Below the pieces are notes generated by a model. That model was not told the origin of the DNA and searched no databases. It worked only from the letters and a program-made list of their open reading frames with translations. A DNA stretch of 64,000 nucleotides from Sphingomonas kyeonggiensis (GTDB lineage Bacteria; Pseudomonadota; Alphaproteobacteria; Sphingomonadales; Sphingomonadaceae), in contig NZ_JACHLN010000002.1 in NCBI RefSeq assembly GCF_014204495.1, positions 868,001 to 932,000 of the forward strand. Reading direction: 5' to 3'. The stretch's first letter is position 1; every line of letters starts with the position of its first letter. This document shows, piece after piece, positions 1-8,368 of the stretch. The translations under genes were made by a program, and so were the position numbers.

Positions 1-857
1 ACGGCCATGTCAGCTTCCTCGACATCCTCTATTTCACGTCGATCTCGGTGACGACCACCGGCTATGGCGACATCGTGCCGGTCAGCAATTCGGCGCGGAT
101 GTTCGATGCGTTCGTCGTCACCCCGATCCGCGTCTTCGTGGTGCTGCTCTTCCTGGGCACCGCCTATAATTTCGTGCTCAAGCGCACCTGGGACAAATGG
201 CATATGGCAGTGATCCAGCGGAACCTTGCGCGCCACATCATCGTGGCGGGCTATGGCACCACCGGTTCGGAGACGGTCGACGAGCTGATCGCCCGCGGCC
301 GCGATCCCGGCAGCATCGTCGTGATCGACCAGAATGAGGGCAATATCGCCCGCGCCAAGGAATGCGGCTGCATCGTCCTCCAGGCTGACGCCACCCGCGA
401 CCAGGTGCTGAACGACGTCCGCATCGGCACCGCCGAGTCGATGATCGTCTGCGCCGGACGCGACGACACTTCGATCCTGATCACCCTGACCGCCCGCCAT
501 CTGGCGCCCGCGCTGCCGATCAGCGTGATCGTGCGCAACGAGGACAATGAGCTCCCCGCCCGCGCCGCCGGGGCCACCACCGTGGTCAACCCGGTGAGCT
601 TCGCCGGACTGTTGCTCGCCAGCTCCTGCCAGGGCCCGCACCTCTCCGACTATCTGATGGACCTCGCCTCGATCCACGGCCAGGTCGAGCTGTCCGAGCG
701 CAAGGTCCGCCCCGAGGAGATCGGCCAGCCGCTCTCTGCGATCGCCACCGGCCTGGGCGTCCAGATCTACCGCGACGGCCTGCCCCACAGCCACAAGGCC
801 CCGGAGGCGCAGGCGCTGCTCGCGGGCGACACGATCCTGGAGATCGTGACGCGGTAG
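1..857 (+). CDS. Potassium channel with cytoplasmic TrkA/RCK domain (5' partial)
   Basis: The reading frame is open to the left edge (frame beginning at base 3), so the N-terminus with the first membrane helix is missing. The visible part opens with the pore helix and the K+ selectivity filter TTTGYGD, followed by one hydrophobic inner helix (residues FDAFVVTPIRVFVVLLFLG). Next comes a Rossmann-type RCK/TrkA-N domain with a glycine-rich nucleotide loop (VAGYGTTGSETV), acidic residues after the second strand (VVIDQ), and a C-terminal TrkA-C-like segment ending in LEIVTR. Proteins of this family are tetrameric inner-membrane K+ channels gated by nucleotides or ions bound to the RCK domain. A GTG at 48 could be mistaken for a start, but it lies inside the filter and cannot be the true one. 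Specificity for K+ follows from the GYG filter; the ligand is unknown. Confidence 0.9.
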   Translation, partial: GHVSFLDILYFTSISVTTTGYGDIVPVSNSARMFDAFVVTPIRVFVVLLFLGTAYNFVLKRTWDKWHMAVIQRNLARHIIVAGYGTTGSETVDELIARGRDPGSIVVIDQNEGNIARAKECGCIVLQADATRDQVLNDVRIGTAESMIVCAGRDDTSILITLTARHLAPALPISVIVRNEDNELPARAAGATTVVNPVSFAGLLLASSCQGPHLSDYLMDLASIHGQVELSERKVRPEEIGQPLSAIATGLGVQIYRDGLPHSHKAPEAQALLAGDTILEIVTR

Positions 858-880
858 GGCTGAACTAGGAAGGTCGGATA

Positions 881-1021
881 TTCCCCTCCCTGCAAGGGAG
901 GGGCAAGGGGTGGGTTAGAAAAGGTCGGGCTCGATGCCCGGCCTTTTCTTTTCCTCAAGCCGATTAGCTGAGCTCGCTACGCTCGCCACCCACCCCCAAC
1001 CCCTCCCTTGCAGGGAGGGGA
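881..1021. repeat. Palindromic intergenic repeat, family A, copy 1
   Basis: The unit starts and ends with the same self-complementary 21-mer (CCCCTCCCTGCAAGGGAGGGG), followed inward on both sides by a GGGGTGGGTT arm. The centre holds a strong hairpin (AAAGGTCGGGC / GCCCGGCCTTTTC) with a T-rich tail. The whole block can therefore fold as one long stem with terminator-like hairpins. Two other copies lie at 2199-2350 and 28555-28695. All three sit immediately after a coding region. It resembles REP/BIME or MITE elements; no coding capacity. Confidence 0.85.
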
Positions 1022-1046
1022 GGAAGAAGGCGCCCAGTCGTCAGCC

Positions 1047-1808
1047 TCAAAGGCTCTCCCGAGCCTCGTCGCACTCCTCGCAGTCCTCGTCGGCGCCGTG
1101 CAGGAATATCAGCGGATCGGCCTTCACCTTCGCCGCCGCGATCCGCACGAGGTCCTCCGCCTCCATCAGCCGCGCCTCGGCATGCCCTACCCGCCCGGCG
1201 CGCAATGCCCCCTCGGCGCGCAGCCAGCCGTCCGCCAGCTCGAACTTCTCGCAGCAGCTGTCATTCTCGCCATAATGGACCTCGCGGCCCGCATCATCGA
1301 TGTAGTGGAAATCGCTGCGATAAGGCGCGCCGCCGACCAGCTCGGCGAGGTGCAGCATCGTGTTGGCATGATGCCCCACGCCGAGCAGCAGCACCTGCCC
1401 ACCCGCCTGCCGGATGCGGTCGATCGCGCTTTCCGGCGCCGCCGGCGGCAGCACGAACGGCCCGCCGGTGATCCATTCCGCCTTGGGCCCGCGCGCGGAG
1501 ACCGCATCGAAATGCGGGCTGCGTACCACCCCCGGCATCCGCCAGAACAGGTCTGCGACGATCCCCAGATCGTCGCGATTGCCGGTGGTCGCCGGGTCGA
1601 AGACGGTCTCGTCGTCGCCCGTCGCCGAAGGCATCGCCAGTGTCCCTTCCGGCCCCAGTGCCTCGCCCAGCGCCGCGATCAGCCCTTCGGGCCCGCCCTC
1701 GACCGGCCGGACCTCGCGGAAGCTCATATGGACAAGCAGCACCCCGCCCGCGCGCACGCCGAGGTCCCGCAGCTGGCCGACCAGCGTCTCTTTCGAAATC
1801 GTCTCCAT
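1047..1808 (-). CDS. Aminoglycoside N(3)-acetyltransferase family protein
   Basis: The 253-residue protein matches the antibiotic N-acetyltransferase (AAC(3)) fold family, which transfers acetyl from acetyl-CoA to an amine, classically the 3-amino group of 2-deoxystreptamine aminoglycosides. Family landmarks are visible in order: an N-terminal LRDLGVRAGGVLLVHMS segment, LAMPSATGDD, a long FDPATTG loop, RSPHFDAVSARGP (the substrate-loop RSxHP/F equivalent), and the core QVLLLGVGHHANTMLHLAE. Length is close to the usual 260-280. Chromosomal members of this family often have no proven resistance role, so activity on drugs is an inference. ATG start at 1808; the 3' end carries a Cys/Glu-rich tail (DEDCEECDEA) that is not part of the catalytic core. 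It is transcribed away from the small membrane protein that begins at 1844. Confidence 0.85.
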   Translation of the reverse strand: METISKETLVGQLRDLGVRAGGVLLVHMSFREVRPVEGGPEGLIAALGEALGPEGTLAMPSATGDDETVFDPATTGNRDDLGIVADLFWRMPGVVRSPHFDAVSARGPKAEWITGGPFVLPPAAPESAIDRIRQAGGQVLLLGVGHHANTMLHLAELVGGAPYRSDFHYIDDAGREVHYGENDSCCEKFELADGWLRAEGALRAGRVGHAEARLMEAEDLVRIAAAKVKADPLIFLHGADEDCEECDEARESL

Positions 1809-1843
1809 CTTGACCTTGATGCCATCCCGGCCAAGGTCGCGCC

Positions 1844-2197
1844 ATGTCCGAGATGCTCTTCGCCCGCCTTCTGCCGATCCTGCTGCTGATCGGCTCCAAC
1901 GTCTTCATGACGATCGCCTGGTACGGGCATCTCAAGTTCAAGAGCGCGCCGCTGCTGCTCGTGATCCTGGCGAGCTGGAGCATCGCGCTGGTCGAATATT
2001 GCCTGGCGGTGCCGGCCAATCGCTGGGGCAGCGCGGTCTATTCGGCGGCGCAGCTCAAGGCGATGCAGGAAGTCATCACCCTCACCGTATTCGTCGGCTT
2101 CTCGATCCTCTATCTCGGCCAGAAGATCACGGTGAACCACCTGATCGGCTTCGCGCTGATCGCGGCCGGCGCCTGGTTCATCTTCAAGGCGCCATAA
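1844..2197 (+). CDS. DUF486 family small membrane protein
   Basis: A 117-residue, almost entirely hydrophobic protein with four predicted membrane helices (about residues 5-25, 36-56, 70-92 and 96-115). The pattern, including the MTIAWYGHLKF loop after helix 1 and the FSILYLGQKITVNHLIGF stretch, matches the DUF486 family, distantly related to drug/metabolite transporters and SMR proteins. Substrate unknown. Its start is 35 bp from the divergent AAC(3)-like gene, so the two promoters must overlap. A palindromic repeat with a terminator-like hairpin follows immediately after the stop codon. Confidence 0.8.
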   Translation: MSEMLFARLLPILLLIGSNVFMTIAWYGHLKFKSAPLLLVILASWSIALVEYCLAVPANRWGSAVYSAAQLKAMQEVITLTVFVGFSILYLGQKITVNHLIGFALIAAGAWFIFKAP

Positions 2198-2198
2198 A

Positions 2199-2350
2199 TT
2201 CCCCTCCCTGCAAGGGAGGGGTTAGGGGTGGGTTAGAAAAGGCCGGGCTCGATGCCCGGTCTTTTCTTAGTTCACCACCGATCAGCTGGGCTCCCCCGGC
2301 CTTCGCCGGGGTCGCAACCCACCCCCGCCCCTCCCTTGCAGGGAGGGGAG
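2199..2350. repeat. Palindromic intergenic repeat, family A, copy 2
   Basis: Same architecture as the unit at 881-1021: terminal CCCCTCCCTGCAAGGGAGGGG palindromes, GGGGTGGGTT arms and a central AAAGGCCGGGCTCGATGCCC hairpin followed by TCTTTT-like sequence. The right half is about 10 bp longer and contains a different inner segment (CTCCCCCGGCCTTCGCC). Confidence 0.85.
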
Positions 2351-2366
2351 AAAGGCGGAGCTTCCC

Positions 2367-2771
2367 CTAGACCATCACCCCGAAGATCGCGCCCATTACC
2401 AAGTACATCACGATCCAGTAGCCCGCGTCGATCAGGAACAGCGATCGCGGCAAGCGGGAGAACAGATAGTTCACCCCCACCGAAGTGGCGATGAAGCCCA
2501 CCCCGATGATCCCGGCGATCACCAGCGAATGGTGCAGCCCGACATGCGTGTCATAGGTGTTGTACAGGTGATCGAGCGCGAAGGCGGCGATCAGGTTCAG
2601 CACGAAGGTCGTGCCGAAGATCTTGCCCATGTTCGCGCCGGACTTGAGCTCCTCCTCGCTCAGCCCGCGCGCCTTCATCCAGGCCTTGCCGAACAGCGGT
2701 CCATACCAGATTCCGCCCACCACAAAGCCCGCCACCGCCGCGGCGAGGATCGCCAGCCAGTGAATCTGCAT
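2367..2771 (-). CDS. DUF1761 family membrane protein
   Basis: A 134-residue integral membrane protein with four hydrophobic helices. The N-terminus IHWLAILAAAVAGFVVGGIWYG, the GxxWYGPLFGKAWM loop and the GVNYLFSRLPRSLFLIDAGY segment are typical of DUF1761 proteins. No biochemical function is established for the family. ATG start at 2771. Together with the DUF486 gene it flanks the second family A repeat; the two genes converge on it. Confidence 0.8.
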   Translation of the reverse strand: MQIHWLAILAAAVAGFVVGGIWYGPLFGKAWMKARGLSEEELKSGANMGKIFGTTFVLNLIAAFALDHLYNTYDTHVGLHHSLVIAGIIGVGFIATSVGVNYLFSRLPRSLFLIDAGYWIVMYLVMGAIFGVMV

Positions 2772-2839
2772 CTTGCCTCTCCCCTGTTTAGTTGCAGGGG
2801 TGTGAAGCTACGCCTCAAAGGAGCGATATTCAAAACAAT

Positions 2840-2858
2840 CCTCCCCCGGAGGGGGAGG
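2840..2858. repeat. Short GC-rich hairpin, family D
   Basis: Perfect 8-bp inverted repeat CCTCCCCC-gga-GGGGGAGG just downstream of the convergent GNAT gene. A related hairpin with the same arms lies at 22123-22146 after trpE. Probably a transcription-termination or REP-like element. Confidence 0.5.
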
Positions 2859-2867
2859 GTTTAAGGT

Positions 2868-3380
2868 CTAGAACCGCCGCTCCAGCAGGACGAGGGTGGA
2901 ATCACCCTCCACCGGCCGGGCCTCGAAACCCATCTCGCGCTCCAGCGAGATCGCCTGGTGGTTCTCGCGGCTCTCGATCGACATCACCGATTTCACCCCG
3001 CGGCGCTCGGCCTCGTCGGTCAGGTAATCGAGCAGCGACCAGCCGATCCCCTGCGCCTTGCGGTCCGATCGGATCGAGATCGCCACTTCGGCGCTGGTCA
3101 TCGGCTTGTCGCAGGCGAGCACCGCGCTCGCCACCAGCTCGCCATCGACAAAGGCCAGCAGACTGTCGGTCTGCCAGTGGTCGACCTGGGTCATCGCCGC
3201 GATCTGGGCGTTGGAAAGCTGGTCGCAGGCGGTGAGGAAGCGGAAGCGGCGGTCGTCGCTCGAGACGCTCTCGAACAGGTCGCGCAATGCACCTTCATCG
3301 CCTGGGGTGGCGGGACGAACGTCGAGCGTCACGCCCGAACGCGTGGTGAGAGTCGTCTCTTCCGCAAGCTCGGCAGCCAT
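2868..3380 (-). CDS. GNAT family N-acetyltransferase
   Basis: A 170-residue protein with a GNAT fold: N-terminal VRPATPGDEGALRDLFESVS, central strands LLAFVDGELVASAVLA and AEVAISIRSDRKAQGIGWSLL, in which RKAQGIG is the acetyl-CoA pyrophosphate loop (Q/RxxGxG/A), and a C-terminal MGFEARPV turn. Substrate unknown. The frame is open upstream to 3476, but ATG at 3380 is preceded by GAGGAGG at a good distance, which decides the start. Divergent from rimO with about 160 bp between them. Confidence 0.85.
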   Translation of the reverse strand: MAAELAEETTLTTRSGVTLDVRPATPGDEGALRDLFESVSSDDRRFRFLTACDQLSNAQIAAMTQVDHWQTDSLLAFVDGELVASAVLACDKPMTSAEVAISIRSDRKAQGIGWSLLDYLTDEAERRGVKSVMSIESRENHQAISLEREMGFEARPVEGDSTLVLLERRF

Positions 3381-3540
3381 CGAAACCTCCTCGCAAATAC
3401 CGGTGCCGCGGATATGGGGCGCGGCGCCCGATCTTCCATGCCCGCAAGCGGCCTCGCGCACCTTGTCGGCGGTCAAACTTGCCCCCGGAAAAGCCCCGGC
3501 CTAGCTTTTTCGCCGAAAAAGCCTATGTCGCCCGCCAATC

Positions 3541-4875
3541 ATGGCAACTAAACTTCCCGAGGCGCCCCGCGTGGGCATGGTGTCGCTCGGCTGTCCCAAG
3601 AACCTGGTCGACAGCGAACGGATCCTCACCAAGCTGCGCAGCGATGGTTATGCGATGTCCCCCGACTATGCCGGGGCCGACGTCGTGCTGGTCAACACCT
3701 GCGGCTTTCTCGACTCGGCGAAGGAAGAATCGCTCGAGGCGATCGGCGAGGCGATCGCGGAGAATGGCCGCGTCATCGTCACCGGCTGCATGGGCAAGGA
3801 AGCCGAGGTCATCCGCGCCCGCTTCCCGAACGTGCTCGCCGTCACCGGCGCGCATCAATATGAGGAAGTCGTCGGCGCGGTGCATGACGCGGCGCCGATG
3901 CCGCCCTCGCCCTTCGTCAACCTGGTGCCGGATGCGGGGCTGAAGCTCACCCCGCGCCACTACAGCTATCTGAAGATCTCGGAAGGCTGCAACCACCGCT
4001 GCTCCTTCTGCATCATCCCGGCGCTGCGCGGCGACCTGGTCAGCCGCCGTCCCGACGCGATCCTGCGCGAGGCGGAGAAGCTGGTCGAGGCGGGAACGAA
4101 GGAGCTGCTGGTCATCAGCCAGGACACCTCGGCCTACGGTGTCGACATCCGCAAGGAGCCGCGCGCCTGGAAGGGCGGCGAGGTCGTGCCGCACATGACC
4201 GATCTGGCGCGCGAGCTCGGCAAGATCGCGCCCTGGGTGCGCCTCCACTATGTCTATCCCTATCCGCATGTCGACCAGGTCATCCCGCTGATGGCCGAGG
4301 GGCTGATCCTCCCCTATCTCGACATCCCGTTCCAGCATGCCAGCCCGTCGGTGCTGCGTTCGATGAAGCGCCCGGCCAACGAAGCCAAGGTGCTCGAGCG
4401 GCTGCGCAAGTGGCGCGAGATCGCGCCCGATTTGACGATAAGATCGACCTTCGTAGTCGGTTTTCCCGGCGAGACCGAAGAGGATTTCGAATACCTCCTC
4501 CAATGGCTCGACGAGGCTCAATTGGACCGGGTCGGCGCCTTCCGGTTCGAACCGGTCGAGGGTGCGGCGGCCAACGACCTGCCCGGCGCGGTGCCGGAAG
4601 AGGTCAAGGAAGAGCGCTATGCCCGGATCATGGAGAAGACCGCGGCGATCTCCGCCGCGAAGCTCCAGGCGAAGGTCGGCCGCACGCTCGAAGTGATCAT
4701 CGACGAGGTCGGCGAGGAAGGCGGCGCCACGGGCCGCAGCCAGGCCGATGCGCCGGAGATCGACGGCGAGGTGTTCCTGCGCGACGCCGGCCATCTCAGC
4801 CAGGGCGACATCGTCATGGTCGAGATCGAGGACGCCGACGAGCATGACCTCTACGGGGTCCCGCTCGCCGGCTGA
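3541..4875 (+). CDS. rimO: Ribosomal protein uS12 (S12) methylthiotransferase
   Basis: RimO adds a methylthio group to the conserved aspartate of ribosomal protein S12, using two [4Fe-4S] clusters and S-adenosylmethionine. The 444-residue protein has the three-domain layout: an N-terminal MTTase domain with Cys18, Cys54 and Cys83 (motifs [33 protein letters not shown]), a radical-SAM domain with Cys150, Cys154 and Cys157 ([12 protein letters not shown]), and a C-terminal TRAM domain. The [12 protein letters not shown] motif separates RimO from the tRNA enzyme MiaB. ATG start at 3541. It ends 8 bp from the convergent lipoprotein gene. Confidence 0.97.
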   Translation: MATKLPEAPRVGMVSLGCPKNLVDSERILTKLRSDGYAMSPDYAGADVVLVNTCGFLDSAKEESLEAIGEAIAENGRVIVTGCMGKEAEVIRARFPNVLAVTGAHQYEEVVGAVHDAAPMPPSPFVNLVPDAGLKLTPRHYSYLKISEGCNHRCSFCIIPALRGDLVSRRPDAILREAEKLVEAGTKELLVISQDTSAYGVDIRKEPRAWKGGEVVPHMTDLARELGKIAPWVRLHYVYPYPHVDQVIPLMAEGLILPYLDIPFQHASPSVLRSMKRPANEAKVLERLRKWREIAPDLTIRSTFVVGFPGETEEDFEYLLQWLDEAQLDRVGAFRFEPVEGAAANDLPGAVPEEVKEERYARIMEKTAAISAAKLQAKVGRTLEVIIDEVGEEGGATGRSQADAPEIDGEVFLRDAGHLSQGDIVMVEIEDADEHDLYGVPLAG

Positions 4876-4882
4876 GCCTCGG

Positions 4883-5830
4883 TCAGCGCTTGCCGACGAC
4901 CACGCCGGCCACGTCCTGCTGGGACGGGCTGGTGCTGGTGACGCGGAAGGCCAGGCCAAGCTCGGTCGCCTGCGGCCCGAACAGGCTGCCGGAGAAGCTG
5001 CCGGTAAAGCCTGCGCCGGTGAGCGTGCCGCTGATCGTGTTGCTGGTCGCCGAGAAATTGCCCGTGCCCTGCACCGTGCCGAGCGCCACGGTCCCCAGGC
5101 CACCGGCATTGTTGTCGGTACCGCTCAGCTGCATCGAGAGGCTGACGGTGCGCGCCGCATAGTCGACCGACATCGTCACCGGCCCGGACAGCCGCAGCGC
5201 GATATAGCCGTTGATCGGATCGATGGTCCGCAGCCGCGCCCAATAGCCATCGACGCTGCTCGCAAAAGCGAGATTGCCGGTGCTCGGCACCCCACTCAGC
5301 GGCGCGGCGAGGCCATAGGCGAACGATCGATAGTAATGGCGGTTATAGTGCGAGCTGAAGAACCGCATATCGTCAAGAATGCCGTAGCTCGCATAGCTGA
5401 GCGCAAGCCGCGTATTCGCCGAACCCGGCCGGAACAGGGTCAGCAGATTTGAATCGCCGGTGGGGCTGACATTGTAGCTGGCAAACACCGGATCGCTGCC
5501 CGCCACGAGGCTGGAAGCCGGAAAGGCCGGCGGATTGGTGTCGTCGCCGTTGATCGCGTAGTTGCCCGTCACCCCGTAATTGAAGGTGATCGTGTTGCCA
5601 TAGCTGTCGAGCGAGGAACTCGGCACATAGGTGAAGTCGGGACCATAGGGGTTCATCACCCGTGCCGAGGCGGTGGCGAAGACCTGATCGCTGGTCAGCG
5701 TCAACAGCGTTGCCGGAGTCGGCGTGGGACTGGGTGTCGCGGTAGGGGTGGGGCTGGGCGCCGGTGTACCGCCGCCCGAATTGCAAGCCGCCAGCACAGC
5801 GCAAACCGCGCCGACAAATATTGCGCGCAT
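4883..5830 (-). CDS. Lipoprotein with Pro/Thr linker and TbpB-like C-terminal barrel motif
   Basis: The 315-residue product begins with a lipoprotein signal (MRAIFVGAVCAVLAAC, lipobox LAAC, lipidated Cys16), then GGG and a Pro/Ser/Thr-rich tether (APSPTPTATPSPTPTP) as used to hold a domain away from the membrane. The remainder is rich in beta-strand pattern. The C-terminal stretch with GAGFTGSFSGSLFGPQATELG resembles the last strands of transferrin-binding-protein-B-like barrels (consensus GxFxGxFYGPxAxELGG). No metal or transferrin role can be read from the sequence. Related proteins are outer-membrane, surface-exposed lipoproteins. No obvious operon partner; convergent with rimO and divergent from the serine hydrolase. 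Confidence 0.6.
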   Translation of the reverse strand: MRAIFVGAVCAVLAACNSGGGTPAPSPTPTATPSPTPTPATLLTLTSDQVFATASARVMNPYGPDFTYVPSSSLDSYGNTITFNYGVTGNYAINGDDTNPPAFPASSLVAGSDPVFASYNVSPTGDSNLLTLFRPGSANTRLALSYASYGILDDMRFFSSHYNRHYYRSFAYGLAAPLSGVPSTGNLAFASSVDGYWARLRTIDPINGYIALRLSGPVTMSVDYAARTVSLSMQLSGTDNNAGGLGTVALGTVQGTGNFSATSNTISGTLTGAGFTGSFSGSLFGPQATELGLAFRVTSTSPSQQDVAGVVVGKR

Positions 5831-6047
5831 CTTCTACTCCCCCTTTTCCGCACATCCCTGCATAAGAATTGTTACATTTCTTGTTTGAATGGCAACAGCC
5901 AAGTCGTTTCCACATCTACCCAAATATTCCGACGGGAGGTTCTGGCGCCGATTAGCCAGAACCCTGAGGCATAGGTGAAGACGATGCCGGGGGATGACGG
6001 GCGGCTAGCCGCCGCCTAAGCTCGCATCATCCCATTCCGGAGGCCCG

Positions 6048-7454
6048 ATGTTCCGTTCCGCCCTCGCCGCCACGCTCCTCATCGCCACGCCCGCCGCCGC
6101 GCAGCAGCTCACTGCCGACGAGACCGCCAAGGTGGACACTATCGTCGCCGACGCATTGAAATCCTCCGGTGCGCCCTCCGCCTCGGTCGCAATCGTGCGC
6201 GACGGCAAGATCGTGTTCGCCAGGGCCTATGGCGACCAGGGGCCGGGCATGAAGGCGACGAGTCCGGCGGCGAAGTACCAGATCGCATCGATCTCCAAGC
6301 AATTCACCGCTGCCGCGATCCTGCTGCTCGAGGATGCCGGCAAGCTCAGTCTCGACGACAAGGTATCGAAATGGGTGCCGGACATCACCGACGCCGACCA
6401 GATCACCATCCGCCAGCTGCTCAGCCATACCGCCGGCATCCAGGACTATTGGCCGCAGGATTATGACTTCGCCGCCATGTCGAAGCCGGTCACGCCGCAG
6501 CAGATCCTCGATCGCTGGGCGAAGAAGCCGCTCGACTTCCGCCCCGGCACGGCCTGGCAATATTCGAACACCGGCTATGTCGTGGCCGGGATGATCATCG
6601 AGAAGGCTTCGGGCATGAAGCTGCTCGATTACCTGAAGGCGAAGATCTTCAAGCCGCTCGGCATCGATGCGATCGACCAGGACATCGCGGTGGGCAAGGG
6701 CTTCCCGCAGGGCAATCACCGTTTCGCACTCGGCCCGGTCCGCGCCGCCAGGCCTGCCGCGCCGGGCTGGCTCTGGGCAGCGGGCGAGCTTGCCATGTCT
6801 GCCAGCGACCTCGCGAAGTGGGACATCGCGCGGATCGACCGCAAGATCCTGAGCCCCGAGGACTGGCAGACCCAGGAGACGCCGGTGCTGCTCGCTGACG
6901 GCAGCAATACCCGCTACGGTCTGGGCGTCTCGCTCGGCGGCCGCGACGGCGTCCGCACCGTCGAGCATGGCGGCGAGGCGGTGGGCTTTCTTTCCGACAA
7001 TTTCGTGATCCCCAAGAAGCGCTTCGCCGTCGTCGCGCTGGTCAATGCCGATTTCGGCGGCGCGCAGGACGCGATCACCGGCGGCATCACCGACCTGCTC
7101 CTGCCGGCGGCCCCGCCCCCAAGCCGGCCGATGACGCTCGACGAATATCGCGATTCACTGGCGAGCCTGGTCTTTGGCCAGCTTCGCGCCGGCACGCTCG
7201 ACCGCGAGAAGCTGACCGAGGATGCCAACTATTATTTCACCGCCCAGGCAACCGAGGACTATCACACGAGCCTGGCCCCGCTCGGCGATCCGGTAAGCTT
7301 CACGGCACTCGGCAAGCCGCGGCTGCGTGGCGGATTCGTCAATCGGAACTACAGCATCGCCTTTGCCAATGGGCAGAAGCTGATCGCGATCACCTATGCG
7401 GAGCCCGGGATGAACGGGAAGTTCGAACAGTTCCTGATCCAGCCGAGGGACTGA
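6048..7454 (+). CDS. Exported serine hydrolase, class C beta-lactamase family
   Basis: The 468-residue protein has an N-terminal signal peptide (cleavage likely after TPAAA, about residue 18). The beta-lactamase/penicillin-binding (serine beta-lactamase-like) domain spans about residues 25-350. Its catalytic motifs are S81-x-x-K84 (SISK), the YSN motif in WQYSNTGYVVAG, and an HGG motif (VEHGGEAVGF) in place of KTG. The C-terminal 110 residues are a separate beta-rich extension often seen in esterase/D-aminopeptidase-like members. Family members include esterases, D-aminopeptidases and AmpC-type enzymes; a drug-hydrolysing role cannot be assumed. The stop codon overlaps the start of the next gene (TGATG), suggesting coupled expression. 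Confidence 0.85.
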   Translation: MFRSALAATLLIATPAAAQQLTADETAKVDTIVADALKSSGAPSASVAIVRDGKIVFARAYGDQGPGMKATSPAAKYQIASISKQFTAAAILLLEDAGKLSLDDKVSKWVPDITDADQITIRQLLSHTAGIQDYWPQDYDFAAMSKPVTPQQILDRWAKKPLDFRPGTAWQYSNTGYVVAGMIIEKASGMKLLDYLKAKIFKPLGIDAIDQDIAVGKGFPQGNHRFALGPVRAARPAAPGWLWAAGELAMSASDLAKWDIARIDRKILSPEDWQTQETPVLLADGSNTRYGLGVSLGGRDGVRTVEHGGEAVGFLSDNFVIPKKRFAVVALVNADFGGAQDAITGGITDLLLPAAPPPSRPMTLDEYRDSLASLVFGQLRAGTLDREKLTEDANYYFTAQATEDYHTSLAPLGDPVSFTALGKPRLRGGFVNRNYSIAFANGQKLIAITYAEPGMNGKFEQFLIQPRD

Positions 7455-8368
7455 TGCGCCTGATCGCCCTCGCCGCCGCCGCGTTGTTCACCGCCACGCC
7501 CGCCCCCGATGCAGTGACGGTGCGTCCGGTCGATCCGCTCACCGTGCAGGACGATGACTTCGCCCGACACCGCGATCCGGCGGAGTGGAAGGGCCTCCAC
7601 GTCTCCGAACTGACCTTCCGCGAGGAGCGCGCGCCCTGGCGGCTGTGGCGGATCGCCAATGTGAAGCATCCCAAGGGGCCGCTGTTCTTCGTCCCCCACG
7701 ACAATGAGAATGCCGGGTTCGAAGCGGGTCTGGTCGCGCTGCGCAAATATGGCGGCGTGCTGATCGCGGTCGATTCCGGCGTTTCCCCCGGCAATGACGG
7801 GATCCGCTACAACCGGGCAGTGGACTATGGCCGCCCGATCGATCCCAACCGCAACTTCGATACCGCCCTGCCCGGCTATGCCCATAACATCCTGGCCGAT
7901 CTGGCGAAGGGCGCCTGGCCGATCATAGCGTTGCACACCAATGCCAAGGGCTTCGAGACCGGCTCGTCGCGCTGCAACAAGGGCGATCCGGAGGGCAGCG
8001 GCGTGATCTCGATCCGCTTCTGCGACGACACGCTCAACCCCAGCCCCTCGTTGTCGAAGGCCTATCCGTTCGATGATGACGACACCGTCGCCTTCGCCAC
8101 CTATCTCGCCCGAAACCAGCCGAGCGACGCCTTCTGCCGCGATGCGATGGTCGGCGCGGACTTCAACGTGGTGCAGGAGCGCGTGGTGACCAGCGACGGA
8201 TCGCTGTCCAACTACGCGGTCCTGCACGGCCTATCCTATCTCAACTTCGAGACGCTCGACCGGGGCCTGGCCCCGGCCGAGCTCGCGCTTGCCCGCGATC
8301 GGCTGAGCTTCATGATCGACCATGCGATCGCGATGTGCGCGCCGAAGGTGAAGTCCGTCGGACGCTAG
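7454..8368 (+). CDS. Exported protein of unknown function, M14-peptidase-like motifs
   Basis: The 304-residue protein starts with a short signal peptide (MRLIALAAAALFTATPA). It is translationally coupled to the upstream serine hydrolase by a TGATG overlap. Three short motifs recall zinc carboxypeptidases of the M14 fold: FVPHDNENAG (HxxE-like zinc ligands, H-D-N-E), PIDPNRNFD (the PNRNF substrate-binding signature) and IIALHTNAKG (third ligand His). The rest of the M14 pattern was not recognised, so the activity, possibly on cell-wall peptides, is a hypothesis. Several Cys residues (SSRCNKGD, IRFCDD, FCRDAM) may form disulfides in the periplasm. Its end overlaps the convergent aldo/keto reductase gene by 4 bp. 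Confidence 0.65.
   Translation: MRLIALAAAALFTATPAPDAVTVRPVDPLTVQDDDFARHRDPAEWKGLHVSELTFREERAPWRLWRIANVKHPKGPLFFVPHDNENAGFEAGLVALRKYGGVLIAVDSGVSPGNDGIRYNRAVDYGRPIDPNRNFDTALPGYAHNILADLAKGAWPIIALHTNAKGFETGSSRCNKGDPEGSGVISIRFCDDTLNPSPSLSKAYPFDDDDTVAFATYLARNQPSDAFCRDAMVGADFNVVQERVVTSDGSLSNYAVLHGLSYLNFETLDRGLAPAELALARDRLSFMIDHAIAMCAPKVKSVGR

Noticed and set aside
6000..6013. Palindrome GGCGGCTAGCCGCC before the serine hydrolase gene
   Set aside because: Perfect, but short and GC-rich; it lies within the likely leader and no regulator in the window can be linked to it.
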